Under the pieces are notes generated by a model. It was not told the DNA's origin. It ran no database searches and worked only from the letters and a program-made list of their open reading frames with translations. A program made the translations under genes and the position numbers. This document shows, piece by piece, positions 45,801 through 55,842 of a DNA stretch of 64,000 nucleotides (position 1 is its first letter; each line of letters starts with the position of its first letter). This stretch comes from Leptasterias polaris (taxonomy: Eukaryota > Echinodermata > Asteroidea > Forcipulatida > Asteriidae), in the NCBI GenBank assembly GCA_037783415.1, contig JAZGTN010000003.1, forward strand, positions 6,610,501-6,674,500, written 5' to 3'.

Positions 45801-47739
45801 GGAAAAATAATTAGGTTTTTTTAAATACATGTAGCCTATATTCGAGAATACCAATGTGTTATGGTTCAGTTCCCTTTTGATGATGCACCTTTTCAATAGG
45901 CATTGTTAAAATGGGTGGCACTGAATCACTGATCAACTCTGTCTGACCGTGGGCCTCTTTTGTGAGCTATCACAGGATATCCGAAATACTTTTTCAAGAG
46001 CAACGATTGCATTACGATATGCTGGTCGAACTGGTTTCAACGGTGACTGTTCTATACTCCGAACCCTGTTTTGTGAACCCCTTGTGATTCACTTTTTTGG
46101 GGGGGGGGGGGGGGTTATGGGTTAGGTTTGGATTAAGGGTGTAGGAGTAATTTAGGGCGTGTGTCTAAACGTGTGTAACCAACCACAACAACGTATCCCA
46201 CGAACTGGGCCGCAGTCTTAACCTTAGAGCTGGATGTGTATCAGCGTTCTCCCTTAACATTGGTCCGATGGCCAAAATGCTAGTTAAAAACCTCAGAACC
46301 AGTCAAAACTCTCTCCAAGTGGTGGCTTGTTCAGAGTTGACAAGCATAAATAATACGATATACGGACCATTAAATGAAACCTGACGGACTAGTGAAATGA
46401 CAACTCCCTGATCCCGCTAGCTACCGATTGAAACAGTTAATAAAGGCAAACTTTTTGTGGTTTTGTTATTCGATGGAGGTGGTTTGGCCATTTTCTGGAG
46501 TGACTCTAAATTGTTTCAAAATGGAAAACTAAAAGAGAGGCGGAGAAAATGGTTTGACTTGGCGAATTATTATCACGACCAGTTTGTGAAAATGAAACGT
46601 TGGCAATGTTTTGTTTGGTAGTCCGGACAGTGCTAGAAACTCTGACGTTGGGCTGTTCAACCTCAGTGAAACGGTGAATCAGGAAGTTTGAATCCTTGTA
46701 TACTTTAGGCCTTACGTACTCCTGCGTCAATTGCAGCTGAGTTTGTGTCTACAGGTGTTTGAACATTGACCAGTTTCCAGGCAGGTTTTGTTTACCATCA
46801 ACATCGGATCAAGTTCAAGTTTCATTGTTAACAAAAGTTAGGAACTTCAACAGGGTATACGTCTATTTAGGTGGGACAACAAAAATAGGTGTATGAAAAA
46901 CACAGGGAGGGATCGAACTATAATGTCCCTTTATAGATCCCTTGTCACCAATGCTGTCCGTCATCAAGTCAGCCAAACTTGAAAGTGTCGAAAGGAGAGC
47001 TACGATCACGATGTTCCTCGGGCAAAAAAGAGCCGGTGCAATCTCACGAGGATGACTCACACAGTGAACTGGCAAACCCCTAGCTGAATCCAGACGTCAT
47101 TGTTCAATTCACCACTAATCATTTATTTGGTATAATTAATAATATTGTCCAACCATCAACTTGAATACTTCAGTCCATTATACCTAGACTTGTGGACAAG
47201 TCGTCATTTTATAATGTATGTCGCTGTGATGGCGAAACGTCTCTCTCTCTACTATCTCCCGAGAGGGCTGCTCTTGGCGCGAGACTATACTGCTCTCACG
47301 ACTACGGTCCCAGTTAAAATCCCAATGGCGACTGTACGACCAAAACTAGGTCACCATGAGTCAAAAGTGACGGTACGACCAAACTGGGTCACACAAGCCA
47401 AAAGTGACGGTACGACCAAACTGGGTCACATGAGCCAATGGTGAGGGTACGACCAAACTATTTTCCTCTTTGAAATAACCTTTAGCGGAAATGGTTCCAT
47501 AAAACACTTCTTCTGAAACGTCCGTCTTATTGATTTTACACGATCCTTGATAACGATCCATCTCAGCCTAAGGCTAAATCCACAGATGGATCCATCATGT
47601 GGAGTGTTATTATTTTCCCAAACATGTACGAATAATTCAAAGGTGACGACCTTACCTGTGCACGAGAAAACACACTTGGGTCATCGGTGTTAAGTCCGAA
47701 ATCGGACAGTTTTGGACGTTCACAACATTGCCCCGCCAT
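42823..47739 (-). CDS. rolling stone-like multi-pass membrane protein, array copy B
   Basis: Exons 47739-47656, 44722-44497 and 43313-42823 (phases 0 and 1) give 266 residues. It starts MAGQCCERPKLSDFGLNTDD. The block DLFSTAVPVRFLHVVYP matches copy A. The AIG1/ADTRP-like pair falls at Thr72 (VYLTN) and His148 (HVHT). The exon 2 start has Cys where copies A, C and D have Trp. The C-terminus is soluble, ending MEEGL; copy A ends IEEGL, so A and B are the closest pair. Intron 1 is the longest of the array (2.9 kb), filled with a K1 element containing a nested insert, a TAGACTTG-family piece and a minisatellite. Topology and likely role as for copy A. Confidence 0.85.
43655..43715 (+). repeat. 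22-bp tandem repeat, about three units
   Basis: ATTCTGTAATAGCCTAATA is repeated with a degenerate last unit, in intron 2 of copy B. Confidence 0.85.
44763..45342. mobile_element. MITE family K1, inverted, interrupted by a nested element
   Basis: The left end AGGGTGTGTACAACATTTGG and right end CCAATGCTGTACATGTGCTTTA are separated by K1 sequence, which is split at 45086 by the insert described next. It lies in intron 1 of copy B. Confidence 0.85.
45087..45291. mobile_element. nested MITE with 8-bp target duplication
   Basis: The ends TAGACTTGGTTCCAAGTCT and AGACTTGAAATCAAGTCTA are inverted, and CATCAAGT flanks both sides. Removing it rejoins the K1 sequence TCACATCAAGTGTGG seen in other copies. 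The ends relate it to the TAGACTTG family. It carries a CTCF-like word (TAGCGCCCTCTTGTGG). Confidence 0.88.
46243..46420 (+). repeat. dispersed repeat (TTCTCCCTTAACANTG family), copy 2
   Basis: GCGTTCTCCCTTAACATTGG, ACCAGTCAAAACTCTC and GTGGCTTGTTCAGAGTTGAC match 17970-18135. Confidence 0.6.
47185..47305. mobile_element. TAGACTTG-family MITE, left part only
   Basis: TAGACTTGTGGACAAGTCGT, GTCGCTGTGATGGCGAAACG and CTCCCGAGAGGGCTGCTCT. The right end has been lost next to the minisatellite. Confidence 0.75.
47325..47460 (+). repeat. minisatellite, about 36-bp units, four copies
   Basis: GACGGTACGACCAAACTGGG with TCACATGAGCCAAAAGT recurs four times, with the first and last units diverged. It lies in intron 1 of array copy B, 196 bp from exon 1. 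Confidence 0.9.
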
Positions 47740-48230
47740 TCTGTATCTGTATCTGTATCAATACGTAGCAGAAACCAAAATTGGCATAAACGCAACTGGA
47801 GAGGAAGGGGTGTTCTTGCCAAGATTTTACTGTTGATGCGCCACACACCGTACAGTTTTGCCGGCTTCCGTACTTAGGCGTGACCCAACTGCAACAAGAC
47901 CACCGTCCTTCATAAAAACAACTCGTATCACTAGAGTATGGGTCAACCGTATACTAGTTGCTTACCCATACTTAAAAGCTCTATTGGTTCTTTAATAATT
48001 TTCAGTTGAGTGATTGATTCAGTACGTCAATGGTGGCCTGGGTTGTCGCAATAGTCATTGGTTGAATAGGTTTAGTCACGGACGTTTATCCGCCGTGGAG
48101 GAATAATGGAAGTACATGTACGTAGAACGTCATTGAACCCACGGACGGCCTTGATGCAACCATGGAGGAAGGAACCTACAGTGGACCCGCGTATACTTTT
48201 GTTGCAGACCTTGGATACAGACGATGGGTT

Positions 48231-48545
48231 AACATTGAGGGTGTGTGTAACTTTAGTAAGATTGAAAATAATACATGTTCACATATTTACACACAACTTA
48301 ACTTAGTCACGTTGGAAACTTCTCTTTAAGGAATTTTGCATGAAATTGCTTTAATTAATTGTTGAGAAATTAGTGGCACAGTTAACTTTGATCTCGCGAG
48401 CCCGAAAACCGACATATAAAAAAGGAAAGTTTGTTTGTGACTGCGATGACCGATTGAGCTTTAACTTTCACATGTTCGTAATAATTCATGTACATGTTAG
48501 GTGCGGATACTGGTCCCTGACAAGTCCAATATTAGGTCCTTTAAC
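48231..48545. mobile_element. MITE family K1, degraded
   Basis: GAGGGTGTGTGTAACTTTAG at the left, AATATTAGGTCCTTTAA at the right; the body contains AGATTGAAAATAATACATGTTC. It lies upstream of copy B exon 1. Confidence 0.7.
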
Positions 48546-48654
48546 TGGCAAATTTCCTGTCTCTGTTTAATAATCGGCTCTTTTTCCAAATAATTCCCTG
48601 GTCACTGGGCCGCTTATTTCACTCCTTAACCATCCCAGCTCTCTTTGGAGTATG

Positions 48655-48815
48655 CAGTCTGTGCTGTATGTAGCACACCAAGCTAACGTTACCAATCTTA
48701 AGAACCATCTCTGCCCTCACAGGTACCCATTTACCCCCAGGGTGAAGAGAAGCAATTATAGTTAAGTTTCTTGCTCAAGGACGCAAGTGTCATGACCGCA
48801 AGTGTCATGACCGAC
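48655..48815 (-). mobile_element. tRNA-Leu-derived SINE body, reverse orientation, head lost
   Basis: The complement contains ATGGGTACCTGTGAGGGCAG and AACTATAATTGCTTCTCTTC. The B-box region is replaced by a duplicated CGCAAGTGTCATGACC, a small tandem slip at the tRNA end. Confidence 0.75.
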
Positions 48816-49407
48816 TCGGAATTCGTTCATCAGGGATACATTGCCAATCCACAAACTTTCTCAAGCAAATGAGAAGCACACCCTCAAGCTTTTCATACTT
48901 AAAGCACTAAATGATTAATCCAATAAAATGCCATGTCTTTAGCAGGTCTTTTATACACCAGGGTTAAGAGAAACCATTTATGGTTTAGTGTCTTTCTCAA
49001 GGACACAATGCCCGCGTTTCGAACACACACTCCAATGAATGGACCATCAGAACGTGTGTCCGATGCACTAGACTGCTTGACCCTGACATGCCATCTCTCG
49101 GATGAAGGATATATCTTAACAAAAATAACTTTGAACATTACGTAGACGTAGTAAAGTGTGTTAACTGTTTTATTGCCAAATCCTATGAGTTAGTTTAGAT
49201 AAACTGAACTGTGACAGCCTGCAATATCATGTGGTGAATGCATGTCACAGTACAAACATGCCACCATACACAACTAGTGCAGTTGAATTGTTTTAAATAG
49301 TTCGTCAACCCTCAGGAGAATTTTACTAAGAGAAAATTGAAACTTGACACAATTCATGATTTTCAAACATCTTACATGTATCTTCAAAGATCATGCGGTT
49401 TAACACC

Positions 49408-49608
49408 CTCATGGGCCCAGTGTCACAGAGCTGCTTAAGAACAAAAAATAGCTGGGTGCACAACAAAACTATGCTTACCAGAATAAGGTTACCAGCCAAA
49501 ATACCATATCACATGTATCATCTGTGACTGGTATCCTGCTTATTTTTGCTTAACACAAATGTTTTAAGCAATATTTTTTGCTTAAGCAGCTCTACGAAAT
49601 TGAGCCCC
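49408..49608. mobile_element. foldback MITE, AGCTGCTTAAG arms
   Basis: GGGCCCAGTGTCACAGAGCTGCTTAAG faces CTTAAGCAGCTCTACGAAATTGAGCCC. The ends resemble the GGGCTCGATTTCACAAAG type at 9856-10001. Confidence 0.8.
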
Positions 49609-49949
49609 TGCTCTTGGTAACATTTTCCAGCGAGTTGACCAATCAGTTGAAAGTTGGAACCATTTTCAGTCAACACTTTTTATAACAATCAAGCACTGTT
49701 GTTTAAAGAGGTTCTGCTTATAAAGAGTACATTCTGTAGTACCGAGTCTCATTTCTGCTTTGTGTTTCTTTGTTTTGATGTCCTCTTATAACAACGTTCC
49801 TGTTATAAAGAGGCAATTTGGTCAGTCCCAGGATCTTGTTACAACGAGAGTTGACTGTACATGTACCTGCACGGGTTGTGCATGGTGGAATAACTGTGCA
49901 TAAGGGTGGATGCATTCACCTTTGACGAAAGTGAACAGAAATCTTCTTT

Positions 49950-50032
49950 CACTTTAAATTTCCTTGTAGCCCTTACCATGAGTGACCATTTGGCCTTGTG
50001 TTTGGGCAATTTGTAACCAATAAATATATATC
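49950..50032 (+). mobile_element. non-LTR retrotransposon 3' tail
   Basis: TTGTAGCCCTTACCATGAGTG and GGCCTTGTGTTTGGGCAATT match the tails at 7715-7770 and 28318-28365. It is followed by a TATATA patch. Confidence 0.55.
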
Positions 50033-50920
50033 TATATATACCTATATATATAGAATTGATGTCATGATCAAGAGGTAAACATATTATGCACTTTAACTCT
50101 GCAATATATCTTATTTATACAAATAACGCAGGTAAAATATCTACAACAAATATCAAACTTATGATTAAAATTGGCATCACTAAGTAGGATTTGAAACATT
50201 GCATGGTGAAGACACAATTGAGAGAGTTTTGCAGAGACCCCGTGTAATTAAATCCCTTTTATGAGCTGAAGTGGTCCTAAGAAGAACCTGTGGATTATCA
50301 ACCCGAAATTTTGATCAGTGTGCTTAGCTGAACCCTTTCCGGTTCCCGCCTTTGCGCACCCCATTGAGGTAAGCCTACAATGCAAGCTAAACCTCTTCTG
50401 CAGTACTTGCAGTCAGAATACAGCAACAGAGTCCAGCGTTCTCCTGGAGTCGATCAGAGCAGATGATCGAAACTTTTGAGTTGTTAAACAACAGGTTCTT
50501 CTCAGAACTACATGTACCACTGAATGAGATTTATTTACCTGGTATCTTCACAAACCTCACTTGATTAACACTTCACTACTTATTTATGATCATCAAGTTT
50601 AGATGAACAAAGAGAACACTGCCATGAATGAAAGGCAATTTTATAACAGGTCTGCAAGTAACTTTCACTTTAACAACGGCTACATCCTCTGACAATGCCT
50701 TCTTTGTCACTGTCATTTATGCTCGTCATGGTGCTCGTCAGAAGTCAGCGTTGGAATAGTTAATAAGAAATATCATATAGCAGGGGATTTTCAACGAGTG
50801 CACTCCTTTGGTTAAACAATCATCCACTCTCAGTCAAAGATACATTGAGGTATAGATATTGCTCCAGCTTTTACTACATTGAGTCGAGGCTCACATAAGA
50901 CCTGGGGGAGGTCTGCTTGT

Positions 50921-51141
50921 TTAACCCTCCTACTGTTCGCAACATTTTCAAGTGAGTTGACCAACCATTTGAAACCATTCAACTGCCAAAGTTGTGTATG
51001 GTGGCACAACTGTGCACAGAACTAACTGTGTACTGTGTACATGCATTCCCTCATGGTATCATATTGCAAGGCTGGCATAGCTTATCTATCATTCAAAACC
51101 ACAGTGAATGGTATTGAATGGTCAGACAGCAAGAAGGTTAA
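50921..51141 (-). mobile_element. MITE, TTAA-flanked family K3, second copy
   Basis: TTAACCCTCCTACTGTTCGC at the left and CAGCAAGAAGGTTAA at the right. It differs from 8865-9083 at only a handful of positions over about 215 bp. It lies 130 bp beyond the stop of array copy C. Confidence 0.88.
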
Positions 51142-51270
51142 ACCTGTCTAGCTGTACATTGCATTTCCTGATTCCTGGTCCTCAAGATTAAGAAAGCAAT
51201 GTTCCTCCCCAATGGAGTCACTCATCATCAAACTGTAAATTATCTTATTTTTTTGGAGGTGGCTCCTTAT

Positions 51271-53731
51271 TTAAACCTGTCCGGTTGTAACCTCTTCATT
51301 TCCAGATTCTTGATCATTAAGAAAGCAACATTCCTCTCCAGTGGAATCACTCGCCATCACGCTGTACCCAAATCTTATCCCTATACACATTCTTAACTTA
51401 TACATCAGCCAAATGATGCCTTGCATTATTATAACTACCAAAGAAGACCCAACGATGGCTGCCGCAGCTATGCCTGGGTCGTTAGAGTAGTCCAGAAATG
51501 GATATATGGGTTCATCGTCCGGATTGATCGCCCAGTAGATCAGGGTGAAGATAATGTATCCAGAACCTACTAGGAGAGGGTAGATGAAGTGGAGGAGGCG
51601 TACAGGGAGGGCCGTCAGGAAGAGATCCAGGAGGCAGACTACAGAGGTTAGAGTGTGCATGTTGAGGTCATAGATGAGGGGAAGGAATCCTGGGGAATAG
51701 ATGAGACCCCAGTAGACGATGGTAACCAAGAAGTTCATGTTTGTTGTGATGCTGAATAAGAACCAGTGTAGCTGGTGGTTGAAACGAGAGTTCCCTGTAA
51801 AAAACAACAGACAATCAGTCAAATCAACAACAAATCAGAAGGATTCATTAATCTGCATGGCGGGAATAAACCAACCAAAAAATAATAGTTTGTGGTAACA
51901 CTGTATATAATCACAAATGTGAAATTTTATTCCACACTCCCTCAGGAATTCTAACAGTATGGCTAAGTTCAAAGGGTCATAAAAGACCAAGTTGTTCAAT
52001 CTGTAATTCAATGCACTACATATGTGGCAGCAACAGGGCTGTACACTCCCTAGGGAGCTGAGATGGTTTAAGCGTCAATGAGTGATGAATTTTAGCACTA
52101 TAAAATTATAAGAAGCCACTATTATTATTTTTTATTATTTGAAACAAAGATACAGACAAAAGAAAGGTAATCAAATCTTTCTTTTTAAAGTAAACACACA
52201 CAAGTTTAATTTACTTTTTTGTGTTTAACCAAACTACTATCTGCTAGATACTATCTGTCTCACCATGCAAAACCATTTACACAATTCACTGATAACGGAT
52301 GGTTGTGTACACCTGATCCAATGGTAAAGCTGTAGTGTGTGTACAAAGCTACATGGGCAAGTGTGAGGAATCTTAGATATTTTTCTGTCCTCCACAATGA
52401 TGCCGTTTCTTAAAAACCTGAGCCGTTTCTTAAAAACCTGACAACGATTACCAACAAAGTTTTCATGTTTCTCAAAACGACATGGTTCAAACTTCTTTCT
52501 CTCTTCCCATGCTTCACCTTGTAATGGGTTATGACGTCTAATGCATCCATCCAGTATGACATTGAATGCTGCAACAGCATTGTAAGCAGCAAATATGATG
52601 AACCCGTAGGTTGTTAGATAGATGAAGGATTCCGCTCCTTGATTCTGGATGGAGATCACTATCACCCCCAAGAGAAACCCAGTCACGTACAGAGCTAAGA
52701 CCACTCTGTACACGGCAAACACTATCTGAGGGAACTTTGACCACTGTAGTGTTAGAAATAAAGGTAAACAAAACAAATTAATTTGTATGTGTGGAGACAA
52801 CATCATAAATCAGTGGGATAAACCAGGCCTGGATTTCCACCTTTTTGAGAGAGCATGGCCATTTTCATTTTGCAAAAGGGCACTTCCATTGGAAAATCCT
52901 ACAGTCTATGGGAAAATGTTGATGGGGCACCAAGGCCTTAGAAAAACAGAGGCCATGGCCTGCTCCGTGTTATTCCAGTTCTGATGAACAATTTGGTAAC
53001 AATGCTGCTGGGAATTTGATAATCTGAGACCGGACTTTAAACATACAAGCATTTTGGGGTTAAATTTTAATTCTCTCAAATCCTTTTGTTGATGGGTGAT
53101 GTTTTGCTTTAGTATGAATTGTATTTCATGGAGTGCTTTGTCTGTGTGCTCTTAAGTATGGGTTGCTTTGCTCATTTCTCTTCAACTTTTACAATGACAA
53201 TTGACATTGTCACCATGATCAGTTGTTCCTACAAAGGAGCTGTTCAATTATTGAATCAAGATCAAGATCAAGATCAACTGGTTAAACTGCAGGACTTGCA
53301 ATCACAATTGACACAACTTACACAAGGTTGTGTGTTCAAATCCGGCCAAGCTAACTGTTGATTTTACAATGACTAAAATATGTATTGTCATCTATCTAGT
53401 TACTGAATCACAACTTTAAATGGAGGGTTAGCCACTGCCGGGGTTGCGATTATCGCAACTACACAAACATTTTTACAACAAAAATGTTTAGGCTATACTC
53501 TTGGTTTGTCCAACATCGAACATGCATGTCAAGTGAAGTAGGCTAAGATTTCCATCACAAGATAGTCATCAACACAAAACAGCCAATAACAACTTGATTG
53601 TAATGCTTTGTAATTTGTACTTCATTACCAACCTGTGGACGATGAAATACACTGCAATCAGCTGTACTGAATCCAAGATCAGACAATTTGGGTCGCCGAC
53701 AAGAAAGGCGACATCGACAACAGTTTTCCAT
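51271..53731 (-). CDS. rolling stone-like multi-pass membrane protein, array copy C
   Basis: Exons 53731-53633, 52743-52518 and 51794-51271 (phases 0 and 1) give 282 residues. The N-terminus MENCCRCRLSCRRPKLSDLGF has six cysteines within 14 residues, the densest of the array. The start was set at this ATG because the frame has no upstream ATG near a good context. Thr77 (IYLTT) and His155 (NMHT) hold the AIG1/ADTRP-like positions, and the block is DLFLTALPVRLLHFIYP. The C-terminal tail (about 35 residues, acidic, GNEEVTTGQV end) is longer than in A and B. Intron 1 is short (0.9 kb). A GC-rich patch with a CTCF-like word (53957-53973) lies about 225 bp upstream and could be part of its promoter. 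Confidence 0.85.
52020..52130 (+). mobile_element. SINE 3' tail fragment
   Basis: GGCTGTACACTCCCTAGGGAGCTGAGATGG and the ATTATT end match the body and tail of the tRNA-Leu SINE. It lies in intron 2 of copy C. Confidence 0.75.
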
Positions 53732-54279
53732 TGTTGTGTAAGGCAATACCTCACATTCACAGTACTAGAAGCACTTTACAGAGGGCAAAGTTTCAATGAA
53801 TAGACGAATCTAGACGAATAGACGAAATACCATGCCATAACATTAACAGGAAGAACAATACTTTGACAATGACAGTTGTTAATACTGCATGCACAATGTT
53901 TTTGCTCATTTCATATGTACGTATGTGTGTGTGTGCGCAGCCATTGTTAAAACATACCGCCCTCTCGCGGCCGAAAGTCAAACTGCATGCAGGATCGACT
54001 TCGTGCACGGGGGTCGAGACGTTATCAAATTAAATGATCAGACAAACATAACCACATGAAATAAATGGTTTCCTACGGGGTGCACAATGTTGGTAGTTAA
54101 ACTACACTCTAAAACTTTCCAGTTCAGTGATTGACCCAGATCCAGGTCCCGTGGGTCCTGACCCGTTTCTAGGTTAGTAAGAAGCCAAAATGACACAGAA
54201 TCCGGGTTAAAATCTCAAATTGAACCACTTTCCGGGTCAGCCTGTTCCGGAAACGGGTCAGAGAGTTTTTTGGAATGGA

Positions 54280-54585
54280 TTAATGTTCACAGATTCGCAA
54301 GATAGGATGGTGGACAATTCCCCCTTGGAATAGGCTATCTTTGCTTGAAATATTATGGGGTTTTGGGGTGGGTTTTTTTTGCATGCAGTAAAATTAGGCC
54401 TATGAGTATGAGTCTCGATCTTGCAAGCCCAAAACAGCGTAAACATAATCCAGGTTTTTTTCTTTGACTCCGATGACTTATTTTCAGCTTAAACTTTCAA
54501 AAGTTTGTTATTTTCACTAGTAATAATTTATGTTGAATAACGTATAGAATCCGGACTGGTCTTTGACAACTACCAATAAAAATTG
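54280..54585. mobile_element. MITE family K1, degraded
   Basis: AATGTTCACAGATTCGCAAG at the left and CTTTGACAACTACCAATA at the right, with the GACTCCGATGACTTATTTTC body. The TTAA edges are lost. Confidence 0.6.
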
Positions 54586-55842
54586 TGAAGAGCTTAACCT
54601 GACAAAAATTGTCCACCTCTTTTAGGCCTATAACTTGCTGTTTTGCACCGTTTTAGTTCCTTTTTAGCGTTATGTGACCACCAAACCTGATTGTGGGTTT
54701 ATATTACTGGTATAACAAACAATCATAAGGTTACGCTAATCTTTATTCACATTGGCCCTTGATGGAAGAAACGTTTAGGTCCGTCCTCTCTCACCCCAAA
54801 CTCCAACCCAAGAGTCACACAAACTCGCTTTAAAGTTCTTTCATTTTTATTAATAGTCGGCAACAGATAAAATTATATACAACGTAATCATTTCATAAAT
54901 AGGCTATTTCAATGTAATTAATATTAAGAACATAACATAATTTGAGAACATAACAAGAAATTATATAATTTGTGTTGTGGCTCTTTTTGTTATGAAATGC
55001 AAGGTTTAGGCCTATAATCACCAGAAACATCCATGTTTTATTACGGTGGTTACTTGCATGCTTTTCAACTTTTCGAAGTCGACCAATATCGACTGGATTA
55101 ATGTGTTTTTAATAATATTGTGTCTGCTATCGTGGGTTAGAATGGAATACACTGACAACGAATACATCTATCAATTTATTGCTATGCCAATACTTCAGGC
55201 ATGATATTATCAGAGGAGTGGGGGCAGTAGAACAAAGGAACACAAAAGGGACAATGCTGTCCTCACATTGGAATCCTTTGTATTTTTGAATTGTGTCCTC
55301 ACCTTTTTCATGCGCTTAGTCTTTGGAGTGTGCTAAGTAAGAGGGACAAAGGAAAGTCCTCGCAATGATAGCAAAAAATTGATAGACTTGGCATCATGTT
55401 ACTGAAACCCCACCTTGCAGCATTTGTGTTTACTTCCATCAATGTAGGGCCTACTGAAAACGAGGCTCGGAGGAATGGTCTATAGTACCATCTGATGAAA
55501 AAAGACACGAACTCAAAATGTCATTGGATTCAGCAAACAAAGATGCAGCTGTGATAGAGACGTGTCACTTTGATATGTCAATACTTTGTGACTTCGTCAC
55601 AATGTCACTAGGTCAGCAGTAGTTGAAAATGACAAAAAAGTAATTGATCATTCAAATTATATGACTATAGATTAGCCAGATGTTCAATGAAACAGGTGTA
55701 CCAGTCAACATTCCATAGTTGACATTGATGTGACTTGTGCCCTGCTCATTATTCGCTTAGCAAGAGAACTTATTTGCTTAGCAGTGTTTTCTGCTATACA
55801 GCTTAATGTAGGTCCTGCTGGTATCTTGTAAGTTAGTTCAAC
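54586..55842. other. intergenic between array copies C and D
   Basis: No gene seen. It includes the likely 3' UTR of copy D and a short foldback relic near 55740-55800 (ATTCGCTTAGCAAGAG). AT-rich. Confidence 0.4.

Noticed and set aside
47325..47460. CRISPR-like regularly spaced repeat
   Set aside because: Units are contiguous and diverged with no unique spacers, and the genome is eukaryotic; it is a minisatellite.
52237..52517. Open reading continuing past exon 2 of array copy C to give a 189-residue protein
   Set aside because: The donor CAAG|GTGAAG in phase 1 matches the other three copies, and the read-through sequence resembles nothing.
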